A DNA stretch of 64,000 bases, taken from CALHRB01 sp964473465. GTDB lineage: Bacteria > Bacteroidota > Ignavibacteria > Kapaibacteriales > UBA2268. The translations under genes were made by a program, and so were the position numbers. Location: the NCBI GenBank assembly GCA_964473465.1, contig CAYYPE010000009.1:62001-126000 (forward strand), read 5' to 3'. The notes under the pieces are model-generated. The model did no database searches, was not told where the DNA came from, and saw nothing but the letters and a program-made list of their open reading frames with translations. Of the stretch, positions 57,280-64,000 are shown piece by piece (position 1 is the first letter of the stretch; every line of letters starts with the position of its first letter).

Positions 57280-58632
57280 ATGGAAAAATTAAAAGTATTT
57301 GTAGTAGATGATGAAAATATTGCAAGAGTTACATTGTCAGATGACCTCAAGGATTTAGGATATTTAGTTGATGATTACGATAATCCTCTTTTAGCTTTAA
57401 TTGATATTAATAAAAAAAAACCTGATATCATATTCACTGATGTAAGAATGCCAGAGATGAATGGCATTGAATTTTTGAAAGAAATCAAAAAAATTAATCC
57501 TAACACTTATGTTATAATAATGACAGGTTATAGCTCTGTTTCAAATGCCGTCGATGCTGTTAAATCTGGTGCTTATGACTACATAAGCAAACCGATTAAT
57601 ATTCAGGACATCAAAATCAAACTGGAACAAATTGATAAAATTGAAAACCTTAAACGAGATTATAAAACAGTTATTTATCAATTCTCTGAGAATTATAATT
57701 TACAAAAAATTATCGGAACAAGCGATGCAACCAAATCGGTTATTGAATCTATTAAAAAAGTCTCTCCTACTGACACTACCGTATTAATTCAAGGCGAAAC
57801 CGGGACTGGCAAAGAATTAATAGCTAATGTAATACATTATAATTCAAAAAGAAATGAAAAACCATTTGTAAAACTAAGTTGTGCTGCTCTATCAAGAGAA
57901 ATATTTGAAAGTGAACTTTTCGGACATACAAAAGGTGCTTTCACCGGAGCTATAAAGGAAAAAAAGGGAAGGTTCGAACTTGCAAATAATGGTACTTTGT
58001 ATCTTGATGATGTGGATGATATACCTCTGGACTTGCAGGTCAAATTATTACGTGTTCTTGAAGAAAACGAATTCGAGAAAGTTGGAGGAGAGCAAACAAT
58101 AAAAGTTAATGTGAGAATAATTGCCTCTACCAAAAAAAATCTTAAAGAATTAGCTGATAATGGTCTATTCAGACACGATTTATACTATCGTCTAAATGTC
58201 TATCCAATATTTTTAAAACCTTTAAGAGAAAGAATCAGTGATATTAAAGAACTCTTCTTTCATTTTGTTAATCAATATATTTCTTTGAATAACATCAAAA
58301 TTCAAGAAGAGGTTTTTGAAATCTTACAACGCTATAGCTGGCCTGGAAATGTCAGAGAATTAAAGCATCTTGTCGAGAGATTATTACTTATCTCGGAAGA
58401 TAAGATAATAAAAGCCGATATATTGCCATACGAAATAAAGAATAGTGAAACCATTTTCATACCTTACGATCCTCAAATAGAATCTTTGGATGAATATCTT
58501 TATCAGGTTGAGAAAAACATATTACTTCAATCGCTGAAAAAGTCAGGTGGGAATAAATCAAAAGCTGCTGAAATGTTAAAAATACCCTACTCTACTTTAA
58601 GAACCAAATTAGAAAAATTTGGACTTACCTGA
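57280..58632 (+). CDS. Sigma-54-dependent response regulator (NtrC family)
   Basis: A 450-residue regulator. Receiver domain with phospho-acceptor Asp54 in FTDVRMPEM; AAA+ domain with Walker A GETGTGKEL, sigma-54 contact loop GAFTGA (219-224), Walker B-like LYLDDVDDI (second acid is Asp rather than the usual Glu) and the arginine-finger region NVRELKHLVERLLL; C-terminal Fis-type HTH with GGNKSKAAEMLKIPYSTL. The intact GAFTGA means real sigma-54 activation is expected. Its likely target is the tatA-molybdoenzyme promoter just downstream. Confidence 0.93.
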   Translation: MEKLKVFVVDDENIARVTLSDDLKDLGYLVDDYDNPLLALIDINKKKPDIIFTDVRMPEMNGIEFLKEIKKINPNTYVIIMTGYSSVSNAVDAVKSGAYDYISKPINIQDIKIKLEQIDKIENLKRDYKTVIYQFSENYNLQKIIGTSDATKSVIESIKKVSPTDTTVLIQGETGTGKELIANVIHYNSKRNEKPFVKLSCAALSREIFESELFGHTKGAFTGAIKEKKGRFELANNGTLYLDDVDDIPLDLQVKLLRVLEENEFEKVGGEQTIKVNVRIIASTKKNLKELADNGLFRHDLYYRLNVYPIFLKPLRERISDIKELFFHFVNQYISLNNIKIQEEVFEILQRYSWPGNVRELKHLVERLLLISEDKIIKADILPYEIKNSETIFIPYDPQIESLDEYLYQVEKNILLQSLKKSGGNKSKAAEMLKIPYSTLRTKLEKFGLT

Positions 58633-58654
58633 AGTCTCTTATAGATTTATATTT

Positions 58655-58670
58655 TCACGAAAATCCGTGA
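58655..58670. promoter_or_regulatory. Candidate enhancer (UAS) dyad for the NtrC-type regulator
   Basis: TCACG-N6-CGTGA, a perfect 5-base inverted repeat of 16 bases, about 100 bases upstream of the candidate -24/-12 promoter, which is the expected geometry for an NtrC-family enhancer site. Only one copy was seen. Confidence 0.4.
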
Positions 58671-58768
58671 TATTTTAACGGAAAAACGCAGTTATGATAC
58701 TGTCATTCTTATATAACCATTTAGAATAAATAATTGATTTTAAAGTGCTTAACATTATTTAACAATTA

Positions 58769-58784
58769 TGGTATAATGATTGTA
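58769..58784 (+). promoter_or_regulatory. Candidate sigma-54 (-24/-12) promoter of the tatA operon
   Basis: TGGTATAATGATTGTA has TGG at -24 and TTGTA at the -12 region with the required ten-base GG-to-G spacing; the -12 GC is GT. It lies 40 bases before the tatA start. The same string contains TATAAT, so a sigma-70-like promoter is the alternative reading. Confidence 0.4.
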
Positions 58785-58823
58785 AATCTATTGAATTGTT
58801 ACTTTAACAATTAAGGATTTAAA

Positions 58824-58979
58824 ATGTTTGGTATAGGAACAACTGAAATTTTATTAATAACATTATTAGTAATATTATTATTCGGAGCAAAAAAATTACC
58901 GGAACTAGCCAAAAGTTTTGGAAGTGGCATCAAAGAATTTAAAAAAGAATTTAAAGAAATAAATGTAACAAATAACTAA
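58824..58979 (+). CDS. tatA: Twin-arginine translocase subunit TatA
   Basis: A 51-residue protein: one membrane helix (about residues 7-20), the FGAKKLPELAKSFG amphipathic helix and a Lys/Glu-rich tail, the TatA/TatE plan. AAGGA lies upstream of the ATG. It is the first gene of the operon carrying a Tat-exported molybdoenzyme, so a dedicated TatA for this cargo is plausible. TatC is not in the window. TatE/TatB identity cannot be excluded, but the short tail favours TatA/E. Confidence 0.88.
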   Translation: MFGIGTTEILLITLLVILLFGAKKLPELAKSFGSGIKEFKKEFKEINVTNN

Positions 58980-59008
58980 TAAAATTCCTAAAAATTTAAG
59001 GGCTAAAA

Positions 59009-61870
59009 ATGGTAAGCACTAAATCAAGAAACAGAAATAAGAACGTTGAACAGAAATTAATGATCCCTGGAAGAAGAGATTTCCTTAAAACAACAGCAAT
59101 TATATCAGCTGGCATGGCTTTTTCTTCCCCTGTTCTAAGGGCTTTTGAAAAGAAAACAGGCAAGGATTCAATTCCTCTATCCTATGAAGGAAAGTGGGTA
59201 CCATCAACATGTCAGGGATGTACGACATGGTGTGCTATCGAAATTTTTGTTCAAAATGGCAGAGCAGTTAAAGTTCGAGGAAACCAGCAATCTAAATCAA
59301 ACGAAGGCTATGTTTGTCCTAAAGGGCATTTGCAAATAATGGAGTTATATGACCCTGACCGGGTTAAAGTTCCAATGAAAAGAACTAATCCAAACAAAGG
59401 CCCAAACGAATCACCGAACTTTATTCCGATAAGCTGGGATGAAGCTCTCGACACAATAGCTACTAAGATGTTAGAACTAAGGGCAAATAACGAACCCCAC
59501 AAACTTATGCTGCTGCGAGGTAGATATTCTACTGGCTTAACAGACATAATTTACTCATATTTTCCAAAAATCTTCGGAACTCCAAATAATATAGCTCATA
59601 GTGCATTATGTGCAGAAGCAGAAAAATTTGGACCATATTACACAGAAGGCTACTGGGGATATAGAGATTATGACCTAATGAATGCAAAATATGTACTAAT
59701 TTGGGGATCTGACCCTCTCAGTTCCAATCGTCAGATTCCTAATGTAATAAATAAATTTGGCAAGCTTATCGAACAAGCTACAATAGCAACAGTTGACCCA
59801 AGAATGAGTAGTTCATCTATTAAGTCTCACGAATGGCTACCAATTAAGCCGGGAGAAGATGGTGCATTAGCATCAGCCATTGCACATGTAATATTAACTG
59901 AAGGTCTCTGGTATAAAGATTTTGTTGGCAATTTTAAAAATGGTATAAATCAATTCAAGGTAGGTCAGCAAATAAATGAAGAAGATTTCACAGAAATTTA
60001 TTCTAATGGATTAATCAAATGGTGGAATCTTGAACTGAAAGACAAAACACCTGAGTGGGCAGAAAAAATTACATTAATACCTAAAGAACAAATTATAAGA
60101 GTTGCAAGAGGTTTAGGAAATGCAGCTCCAAATGCAATTGTTTGGTTAGGACCCGGACCTGTTATGAGTCCGAGAGGGGCTTATATTTCTATGGCTATTC
60201 ATGCTTTGAATGGGCTTCTTGGTTCTGTTGATAATGAAGGTGGAACATTAAGATCAAACAAGCTAAAAACCGGAAGTTTCCCAGCACTTGATAATTATTT
60301 AGATCAGATTGCAAAAGACGGTGGAGCGAAGAAAAAGATTGATCAAAGAGGAAATAAAACATTTCCCGCTATTGCAAGCGGTAAATCTGGTGGTGGTGTA
60401 GTAACTAATAATGCTGCAAATGGAATTTTACAATCAAACCCATATGACATAAAAATGTGTATAGGTTATTGGTGTAATTTTTCATTTTCAGGCACTCAAG
60501 GTCAAAGATGGGATGAAGCCTTAGCGAAAATTCCTTTTTTTGTTCACATTACTACCAATGCTTCAGAAATGACTCATTATGCTGATATTGTACTTCCAGC
60601 AGCTCATCACTCAACTGAAAAGTGGTCAACGAGTGATTCGATGGCTAATAAATATGCCTTTTTCTCAATCCAACAACCGATAGTAGAAAAATTCTGGGAT
60701 GTTAAAGGTGACGAAAATGAAATGATGTGGGAGCTTGCATTAAAGCTTAAACAAAAAGGATTCAATAATTTCTATGATTATCTTGTCAATGAATTCAAAG
60801 ATCCCGATTCAGGTGCAAATCCTACCAATGCTACTGAATTTTCAATATTTGCAACAAAAATTAAATCCAAACCGATTTATGATCTTGTTGGTGGTTGGGA
60901 AAAATTTAAAGAAATTGGAATTTATAGTTCCGAACCATATACTTATAGAAAATTGTGGGGTAATTTTGGTACAGTTACCAAAAAATTTGAATTTTATAGC
61001 GAAACGCTTAAAAAAGCTTTACAAGAACATGCAACAAAGCACTCTACGACTATTGATGATATTTTAACTTCAAATAATTACATCGCTCAAGGTGAATTAG
61101 CATTTGTCCCTCATTACGAACCACCACTTCGAAAAGGAAGCAAAGAAGAATATCCATATGATTTCATTGATTATAAATCAAAATTTAATAGAGAAGGTAG
61201 AAGTCAAAATATTCCTTGGTATTACGAATTCAAGAAAATGGACGCAGGAGATTCTTCTTGGAATGATGTTGTTAAAATCAATCCAAAAGATGCAAAAAAA
61301 CTTGGAATCAGTAATGGAGACAGGGTTAGATTGTCTTCAATAACAGGTAGCATAGAAACTGTCGCAAAATTATGGGAAGGGGTTCGAGAAGGGACAATAG
61401 CTAAATGTTACGGACAAGGACACAAATATTATGGAAAGGTAGCTTCTCTTGATTTTTCCAGAGGAATTCCAAGAGGTGCTAACAATAACGACTTGATTCC
61501 AGATGAATACGAAAGACTCTCTGGAAGTACAAGCAGAAATGGAGGGTTCTTTGGCGTTAAGATTGAAAAAATTACCTCTGTTGTTGAAAGCGAAACCAAG
61601 CAAGCTAAAAATATATATTTTGGAGAAATTTATCCGAACCCGGCTATTAACTATGCTACTTTCAATTTAACCCTGATGGAAGATTCATATGTAAAAATAA
61701 GAATTTATAATACTTCAGGACGAAAAGTACTAACAGTTAATGATGGGTTCCTTAATGCAGGAACACAGACACTAAAGATTGACACTTCAATTCTTGAAAG
61801 TGGAATGTATATATGTCATATTGAATCAGATAGGTTTAAAAAAGCATTAAAACTAATCATAACAAAGTAA
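59009..61870 (+). CDS. ArrA/ArxA-like molybdopterin oxidoreductase with Tat signal and T9SS sorting domain
   Basis: A 953-residue DMSO-reductase-family catalytic subunit. Tat signal RRDFLK (22-27) and hydrophobic stretch; Fe-S motif with Cys68, Cys71, Cys75 and Cys103; molybdenum-ligand Cys201 in HSALCAEAEK, preceded by RGRYSTG and followed by PYYTEGYWGYRDYDL. The CAEAEK/GYRDYDL signature is that of respiratory arsenate reductase and arsenite oxidase (ArrA/ArxA) subunits, not of PsrA/TtrA/DmsA. A type A T9SS domain follows from about residue 872 (IYPNPAINYATF to the end, KALKLIITK). AAGGG ribosome site. Likely oxyanion reductase or oxidase; antimonate or selenate cannot be excluded. Confidence 0.88.
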   Translation: MVSTKSRNRNKNVEQKLMIPGRRDFLKTTAIISAGMAFSSPVLRAFEKKTGKDSIPLSYEGKWVPSTCQGCTTWCAIEIFVQNGRAVKVRGNQQSKSNEGYVCPKGHLQIMELYDPDRVKVPMKRTNPNKGPNESPNFIPISWDEALDTIATKMLELRANNEPHKLMLLRGRYSTGLTDIIYSYFPKIFGTPNNIAHSALCAEAEKFGPYYTEGYWGYRDYDLMNAKYVLIWGSDPLSSNRQIPNVINKFGKLIEQATIATVDPRMSSSSIKSHEWLPIKPGEDGALASAIAHVILTEGLWYKDFVGNFKNGINQFKVGQQINEEDFTEIYSNGLIKWWNLELKDKTPEWAEKITLIPKEQIIRVARGLGNAAPNAIVWLGPGPVMSPRGAYISMAIHALNGLLGSVDNEGGTLRSNKLKTGSFPALDNYLDQIAKDGGAKKKIDQRGNKTFPAIASGKSGGGVVTNNAANGILQSNPYDIKMCIGYWCNFSFSGTQGQRWDEALAKIPFFVHITTNASEMTHYADIVLPAAHHSTEKWSTSDSMANKYAFFSIQQPIVEKFWDVKGDENEMMWELALKLKQKGFNNFYDYLVNEFKDPDSGANPTNATEFSIFATKIKSKPIYDLVGGWEKFKEIGIYSSEPYTYRKLWGNFGTVTKKFEFYSETLKKALQEHATKHSTTIDDILTSNNYIAQGELAFVPHYEPPLRKGSKEEYPYDFIDYKSKFNREGRSQNIPWYYEFKKMDAGDSSWNDVVKINPKDAKKLGISNGDRVRLSSITGSIETVAKLWEGVREGTIAKCYGQGHKYYGKVASLDFSRGIPRGANNNDLIPDEYERLSGSTSRNGGFFGVKIEKITSVVESETKQAKNIYFGEIYPNPAINYATFNLTLMEDSYVKIRIYNTSGRKVLTVNDGFLNAGTQTLKIDTSILESGMYICHIESDRFKKALKLIITK

Positions 61871-61895
61871 TTGTATAATTTACAAAGGAAAAAAA

Positions 61896-62681
61896 ATGTC
61901 AAGATATGGAATGGTAATAGATTTACACAAATGTGTTGGTTGTGGTGCATGTGCAATAGCTTGTAAAACTGAAAATAATACTGAAAATAGAACAAGTTCA
62001 CAGACTTTTAATTGGGCTGATTTTTATATTAGTATGGACGGAGAATTTCCAAATCTGAATTATCAAGTTTTACCAGTTCTTTGCAATCATTGCTCAGATG
62101 CACCCTGTGTGGAAGCATGTCCAGTCAATCCTAAAGCAATGTATAAATCACCTGAAGGATTAACATTACATAATGACGAACGATGTATAGGGTGCAGAAA
62201 ATGTCAGGATGCCTGTCCTTATAGTATCAGGGATATCTCAGAAAGTGGAGATCAATATAGTGTCATCAGCTATAATGATTATACCGTTCATGCTTTTTGG
62301 AGAAGCAAAAAGGAAGTTATCCCAAGCTGTACAGGCTCTGGTGATGAGATTGCTAAAAAAGCAGGTAAATTACCACCGAATGCCAATATTTACGATCACC
62401 CTGATTATAAACCTGTCAGACCAAGTTATGTAACAGAAAAATGCATTCTTTGTGATCATCGAAGGAAAGATGGATTGGAACCTTATTGTGTCGTTTCATG
62501 TCCTTCTGGTGCAAGGGTCGTTGGAGATTTTGACGATCCCAATAGTGAGGTTTCACTTCTGATAAGGCAATATCCATACAAGCTTTTAAAAAATAACAAA
62601 GGCGAATTTCAATCATCTCATGATGAAGGAACTAAACCAAATGTTTATTATATAAGAGAGTTTCAAACTGCAAAGAAATGA
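61896..62681 (+). CDS. Four-cluster ferredoxin electron-transfer subunit (ArrB-like)
   Basis: A 261-residue polyferredoxin with four Cys sets: CVGCGACAIAC, CNHCSDAPCVEAC, CIGCRKCQDAC and CILC...CVVSC. This matches the beta subunits of DMSO-reductase-family enzymes. It has no own signal peptide, so it would be exported as a hitchhiker with the Tat-targeted catalytic subunit. It starts 25 bases downstream of the molybdoenzyme and overlaps the TorD gene by 4. Unlike many relatives, no NrfD-type membrane anchor gene accompanies it. A position-specific insert of about 30 residues (PSCTGSGDEIAKKAGK) is present. Confidence 0.9.
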   Translation: MSRYGMVIDLHKCVGCGACAIACKTENNTENRTSSQTFNWADFYISMDGEFPNLNYQVLPVLCNHCSDAPCVEACPVNPKAMYKSPEGLTLHNDERCIGCRKCQDACPYSIRDISESGDQYSVISYNDYTVHAFWRSKKEVIPSCTGSGDEIAKKAGKLPPNANIYDHPDYKPVRPSYVTEKCILCDHRRKDGLEPYCVVSCPSGARVVGDFDDPNSEVSLLIRQYPYKLLKNNKGEFQSSHDEGTKPNVYYIREFQTAKK

Positions 62682-63319
62682 AAAACAAAGAAATAATTAT
62701 TAAACAACTGGAAACGAGCCGGGCAGCTTTACAATCCCTTGCTGATTTATATTCCTTTCCCGGCTCGGAGTTTTCAAATGAAATAACATTTAGTAAAGAC
62801 TTATTAGATATTAAAACTTTTTTGGTTAATAATGAATTAACAGAATCTTTTTCAGAATTGGTAGAAATTTTTAGCTCCGAAGATTTAGAAAAATTAAAAA
62901 TAGAATATGCAAGATTATTTGTTGGTCCATTTCATGTTGTAGCTCCTCCCTACGGATCCTATTATCTTGAAAACGGTAAATTGATGGGTGATTCAACAAT
63001 TGAAGTTATTAGTCTTTATAATCAGGTAGGATTAGTCATAAATGAATCATTTAAAGATCTACCTGATCATATAATTGCCGAATTAGAGTTTCTTATTTAT
63101 TTAACTCATAATCAGATTAATTTCATCGAAAAGGAAGAATATGATAATTACAAAGCAATAAGTGCTATAAAGGAATACTTTATTGAATCTTTTTTTAATA
63201 CTTGGGTTAAAAAATTTAATAATATAATAATCAACAGTAGCGAACAAAAATTTTTCAAAAAAATGGCTAATTATTCAAATAATTGTATTGACTACATTTT
63301 AAATGCAACAACAAATTAA
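62678..63319 (+). CDS. TorD-type molybdoenzyme chaperone
   Basis: A 213-residue, all-helical cytoplasmic chaperone that binds the Tat signal and assists cofactor insertion. EYARLFVGPFHVVAPPYGSYY is the family core, then DLPDHIIAELEFLIYL. The length is that of TorD/DmsD/ArxD-type proteins. It overlaps the ferredoxin by ATGA. Partner: the Tat molybdoenzyme two genes upstream. Confidence 0.9.
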   Translation: MKNKEIIIKQLETSRAALQSLADLYSFPGSEFSNEITFSKDLLDIKTFLVNNELTESFSELVEIFSSEDLEKLKIEYARLFVGPFHVVAPPYGSYYLENGKLMGDSTIEVISLYNQVGLVINESFKDLPDHIIAELEFLIYLTHNQINFIEKEEYDNYKAISAIKEYFIESFFNTWVKKFNNIIINSSEQKFFKKMANYSNNCIDYILNATTN

Positions 63320-63333
63320 GAAAATATAAATTA

Positions 63334-63428
63334 TCTCCGAGTTTTTCGACCTAAATCTTTTTGACAGGGTTGATTAACCGATAGGGTTCAAATGGAAACG
63401 CTTGAGCCTGCCGTGTTTGCAAAGGAGA
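63334..63428 (+). promoter_or_regulatory. Probable molybdenum-cofactor (Moco-type) riboswitch
   Basis: A structured leader in the 192-base gap. The outer stem TCTCC/GGAGA (63334-63338 with 63424-63428) closes a multi-helix domain; an 11-position stem-loop (63384-63394 with 63399-63409, one mismatch) is capped by a GAAA tetraloop, as in Moco RNAs, and the CTCCGAG...GCAAAGGAG ends resemble that class as I remember it. A terminator follows at 63457. Its context, between a molybdoenzyme operon and a molybdate-transporter gene, fits. Class assignment needs a covariance-model search; tungsten-cofactor sensing is the close alternative. Confidence 0.6.
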
Positions 63429-63456
63429 ACAAATAAACAGGTGTTAATAAATTTAT

Positions 63457-63488
63457 ACCTTGTTGATTGTTCGACAAGGTTTCTTTTT
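63457..63488 (+). terminator. Intrinsic terminator (expression platform) after the leader RNA
   Basis: ACCTTGTTG pairs with CGACAAGGT (nine pairs, one G-U, 6-base loop ATTGTT) directly followed by TTCTTTTT. It could be melted by an alternative helix formed with AACAGGT (63435-63441 region), which pairs with the same 5' arm, as in attenuating riboswitches. Confidence 0.75.
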
Positions 63489-63511
63489 AAATAATAATTA
63501 GGAGAAATAAC

Positions 63512-63829
63512 ATGGGAGAACTTCCAAAACGATACCAAAAATTTCATGATGAATTTCCTCATATAGCCAATTCTTATGAAACATTGGGTGATGCTGTTCA
63601 CAATGCCGGTCCTCTTGATAATAAAACCCGTGCTCTGATAAAATTAGCTATTTCTATTGGTTCCAGATTGGAAGGTGGTGTTCATGCCCACACACGTAAA
63701 GCATTGAAAGCAGGTTGCACACCTGACGAGATAAAACATACTGTTATGCTCGCACTTCCTACTATGGGCTTACCTTCTACTATGGCTGCTTATAGCTGGG
63801 TTGAAGATGTTATCAATAATCCAAAATAA
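63512..63829 (+). CDS. Carboxymuconolactone decarboxylase family protein
   Basis: A 105-residue, all-helical protein of the AhpD/CMD family. Core: NKTRALIKLAISIGSRLEGGVHAHTRKALKAG (about residues 37-68). The CxxC redox motif of AhpD is absent (GGVHAH at that position), so peroxidase-reductase activity is not expected. SD TAGGAGA upstream. Lies downstream of the leader RNA and 14 bases before a molybdate-transporter gene; its role in molybdenum metabolism is unclear. Confidence 0.88.
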   Translation: MGELPKRYQKFHDEFPHIANSYETLGDAVHNAGPLDNKTRALIKLAISIGSRLEGGVHAHTRKALKAGCTPDEIKHTVMLALPTMGLPSTMAAYSWVEDVINNPK

Positions 63830-63843
63830 GAAACTTGATAATT

Positions 63844-64000
63844 ATGATATTTAATGGCATAAAATTTAACAGACAGGAATTATCAGGAGCATTTGGAGAT
63901 ATAGGTACTGATTTACCATTACTTATTGCTATGATATTAGCTGCTGGACTCTATGCCCCAGGGGTATTAATTGTGTTTGGTTTGATGCAAATTTTCACGG
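63844..64000 (+). CDS. Molybdate/sulfate transporter (MOT1/SulP-like), 3'-truncated by window end
   Basis: First 52 residues of an integral membrane transporter: NRQELSGAFGDIGTDLPLL is the N-terminal signature of the MOT1-type molybdate transporters (Pfam MFS_MOT1), followed by a hydrophobic helix. The rest is beyond the window. The position downstream of a probable Moco riboswitch and next to a molybdoenzyme operon supports molybdate uptake. Confidence 0.8.
   Translation, partial: MIFNGIKFNRQELSGAFGDIGTDLPLLIAMILAAGLYAPGVLIVFGLMQIFT

Noticed and set aside
1..64000. CRISPR arrays, insertion sequences, prophage and tRNA genes
   Set aside because: No regularly spaced direct repeats, transposases, integrases or tRNA T-arm signatures other than that of ssrA were found.

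Overview
The window is AT-rich bacterial chromosome from a Gram-negative member of the Bacteroidota/Chlorobiota (FCB) group. The evidence is lipid A genes (lpxB, lpxK), TonB-dependent receptors, lipoproteins, an RND/TolC pump, and five proteins ending in type IX secretion (T9SS) type A sorting domains. Frequent AAGGA-type ribosome binding sites and several TTG starts suggest a lineage such as Ignavibacteria or Kapabacteria rather than a typical Bacteroides; this is inference.

Layout. 1-9.3 kb: housekeeping genes (lepA 5'-truncated by the window edge, lepB, hemW, a CDF metal exporter, pruA, alr, scpA-scpB). 9.3-15.2 kb, minus strand: a methyltransferase, a TonB receptor, a hypothetical protein, a CDGSH Fe-S protein, argS, rsfS. 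15.4-20.2 kb: a lipoprotein, a secreted M4 metallopeptidase and a decayed or mis-sequenced nuclease gene carrying three single-base frameshifts. 20.5-33 kb: guaA, an S9 peptidase, a cytidylate-kinase-like protein, a lipid A operon (lpxB, acyltransferase, lpxK), a C26 lipoprotein, an M23-like protein and purL. 32.5-38.8 kb: a TetR-RND efflux operon. 38.8-43.4 kb: uvrB, an M50-like membrane protein, meaB and the tmRNA gene ssrA (tag ANNDYAMAA). 43.5-47.5 kb: a large TonB receptor paired with a beta-propeller phytase-like lipoprotein. 47.5-54.1 kb: three T9SS cargo proteins on the minus strand.

The most interesting region is 54.8-64 kb. It reads as one functional module: a PhnD-like binding lipoprotein, a sensor kinase and a sigma-54 (NtrC-type) regulator; then a candidate upstream dyad and -24/-12 promoter; then tatA, an arsenate-reductase-like (ArrA/ArxA family) molybdoenzyme, a four-cluster ferredoxin subunit and a TorD-type chaperone; then a probable molybdenum-cofactor riboswitch with a terminator, a carboxymuconolactone-decarboxylase-like protein and a molybdate/sulfate transporter cut by the window end. 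The molybdoenzyme carries both an N-terminal Tat signal and a C-terminal T9SS sorting domain, so it may be a cell-surface oxyanion reductase or oxidase exported by Tat followed by T9SS. Substrate, promoter and riboswitch assignments come from motifs read by eye and have not been computed.
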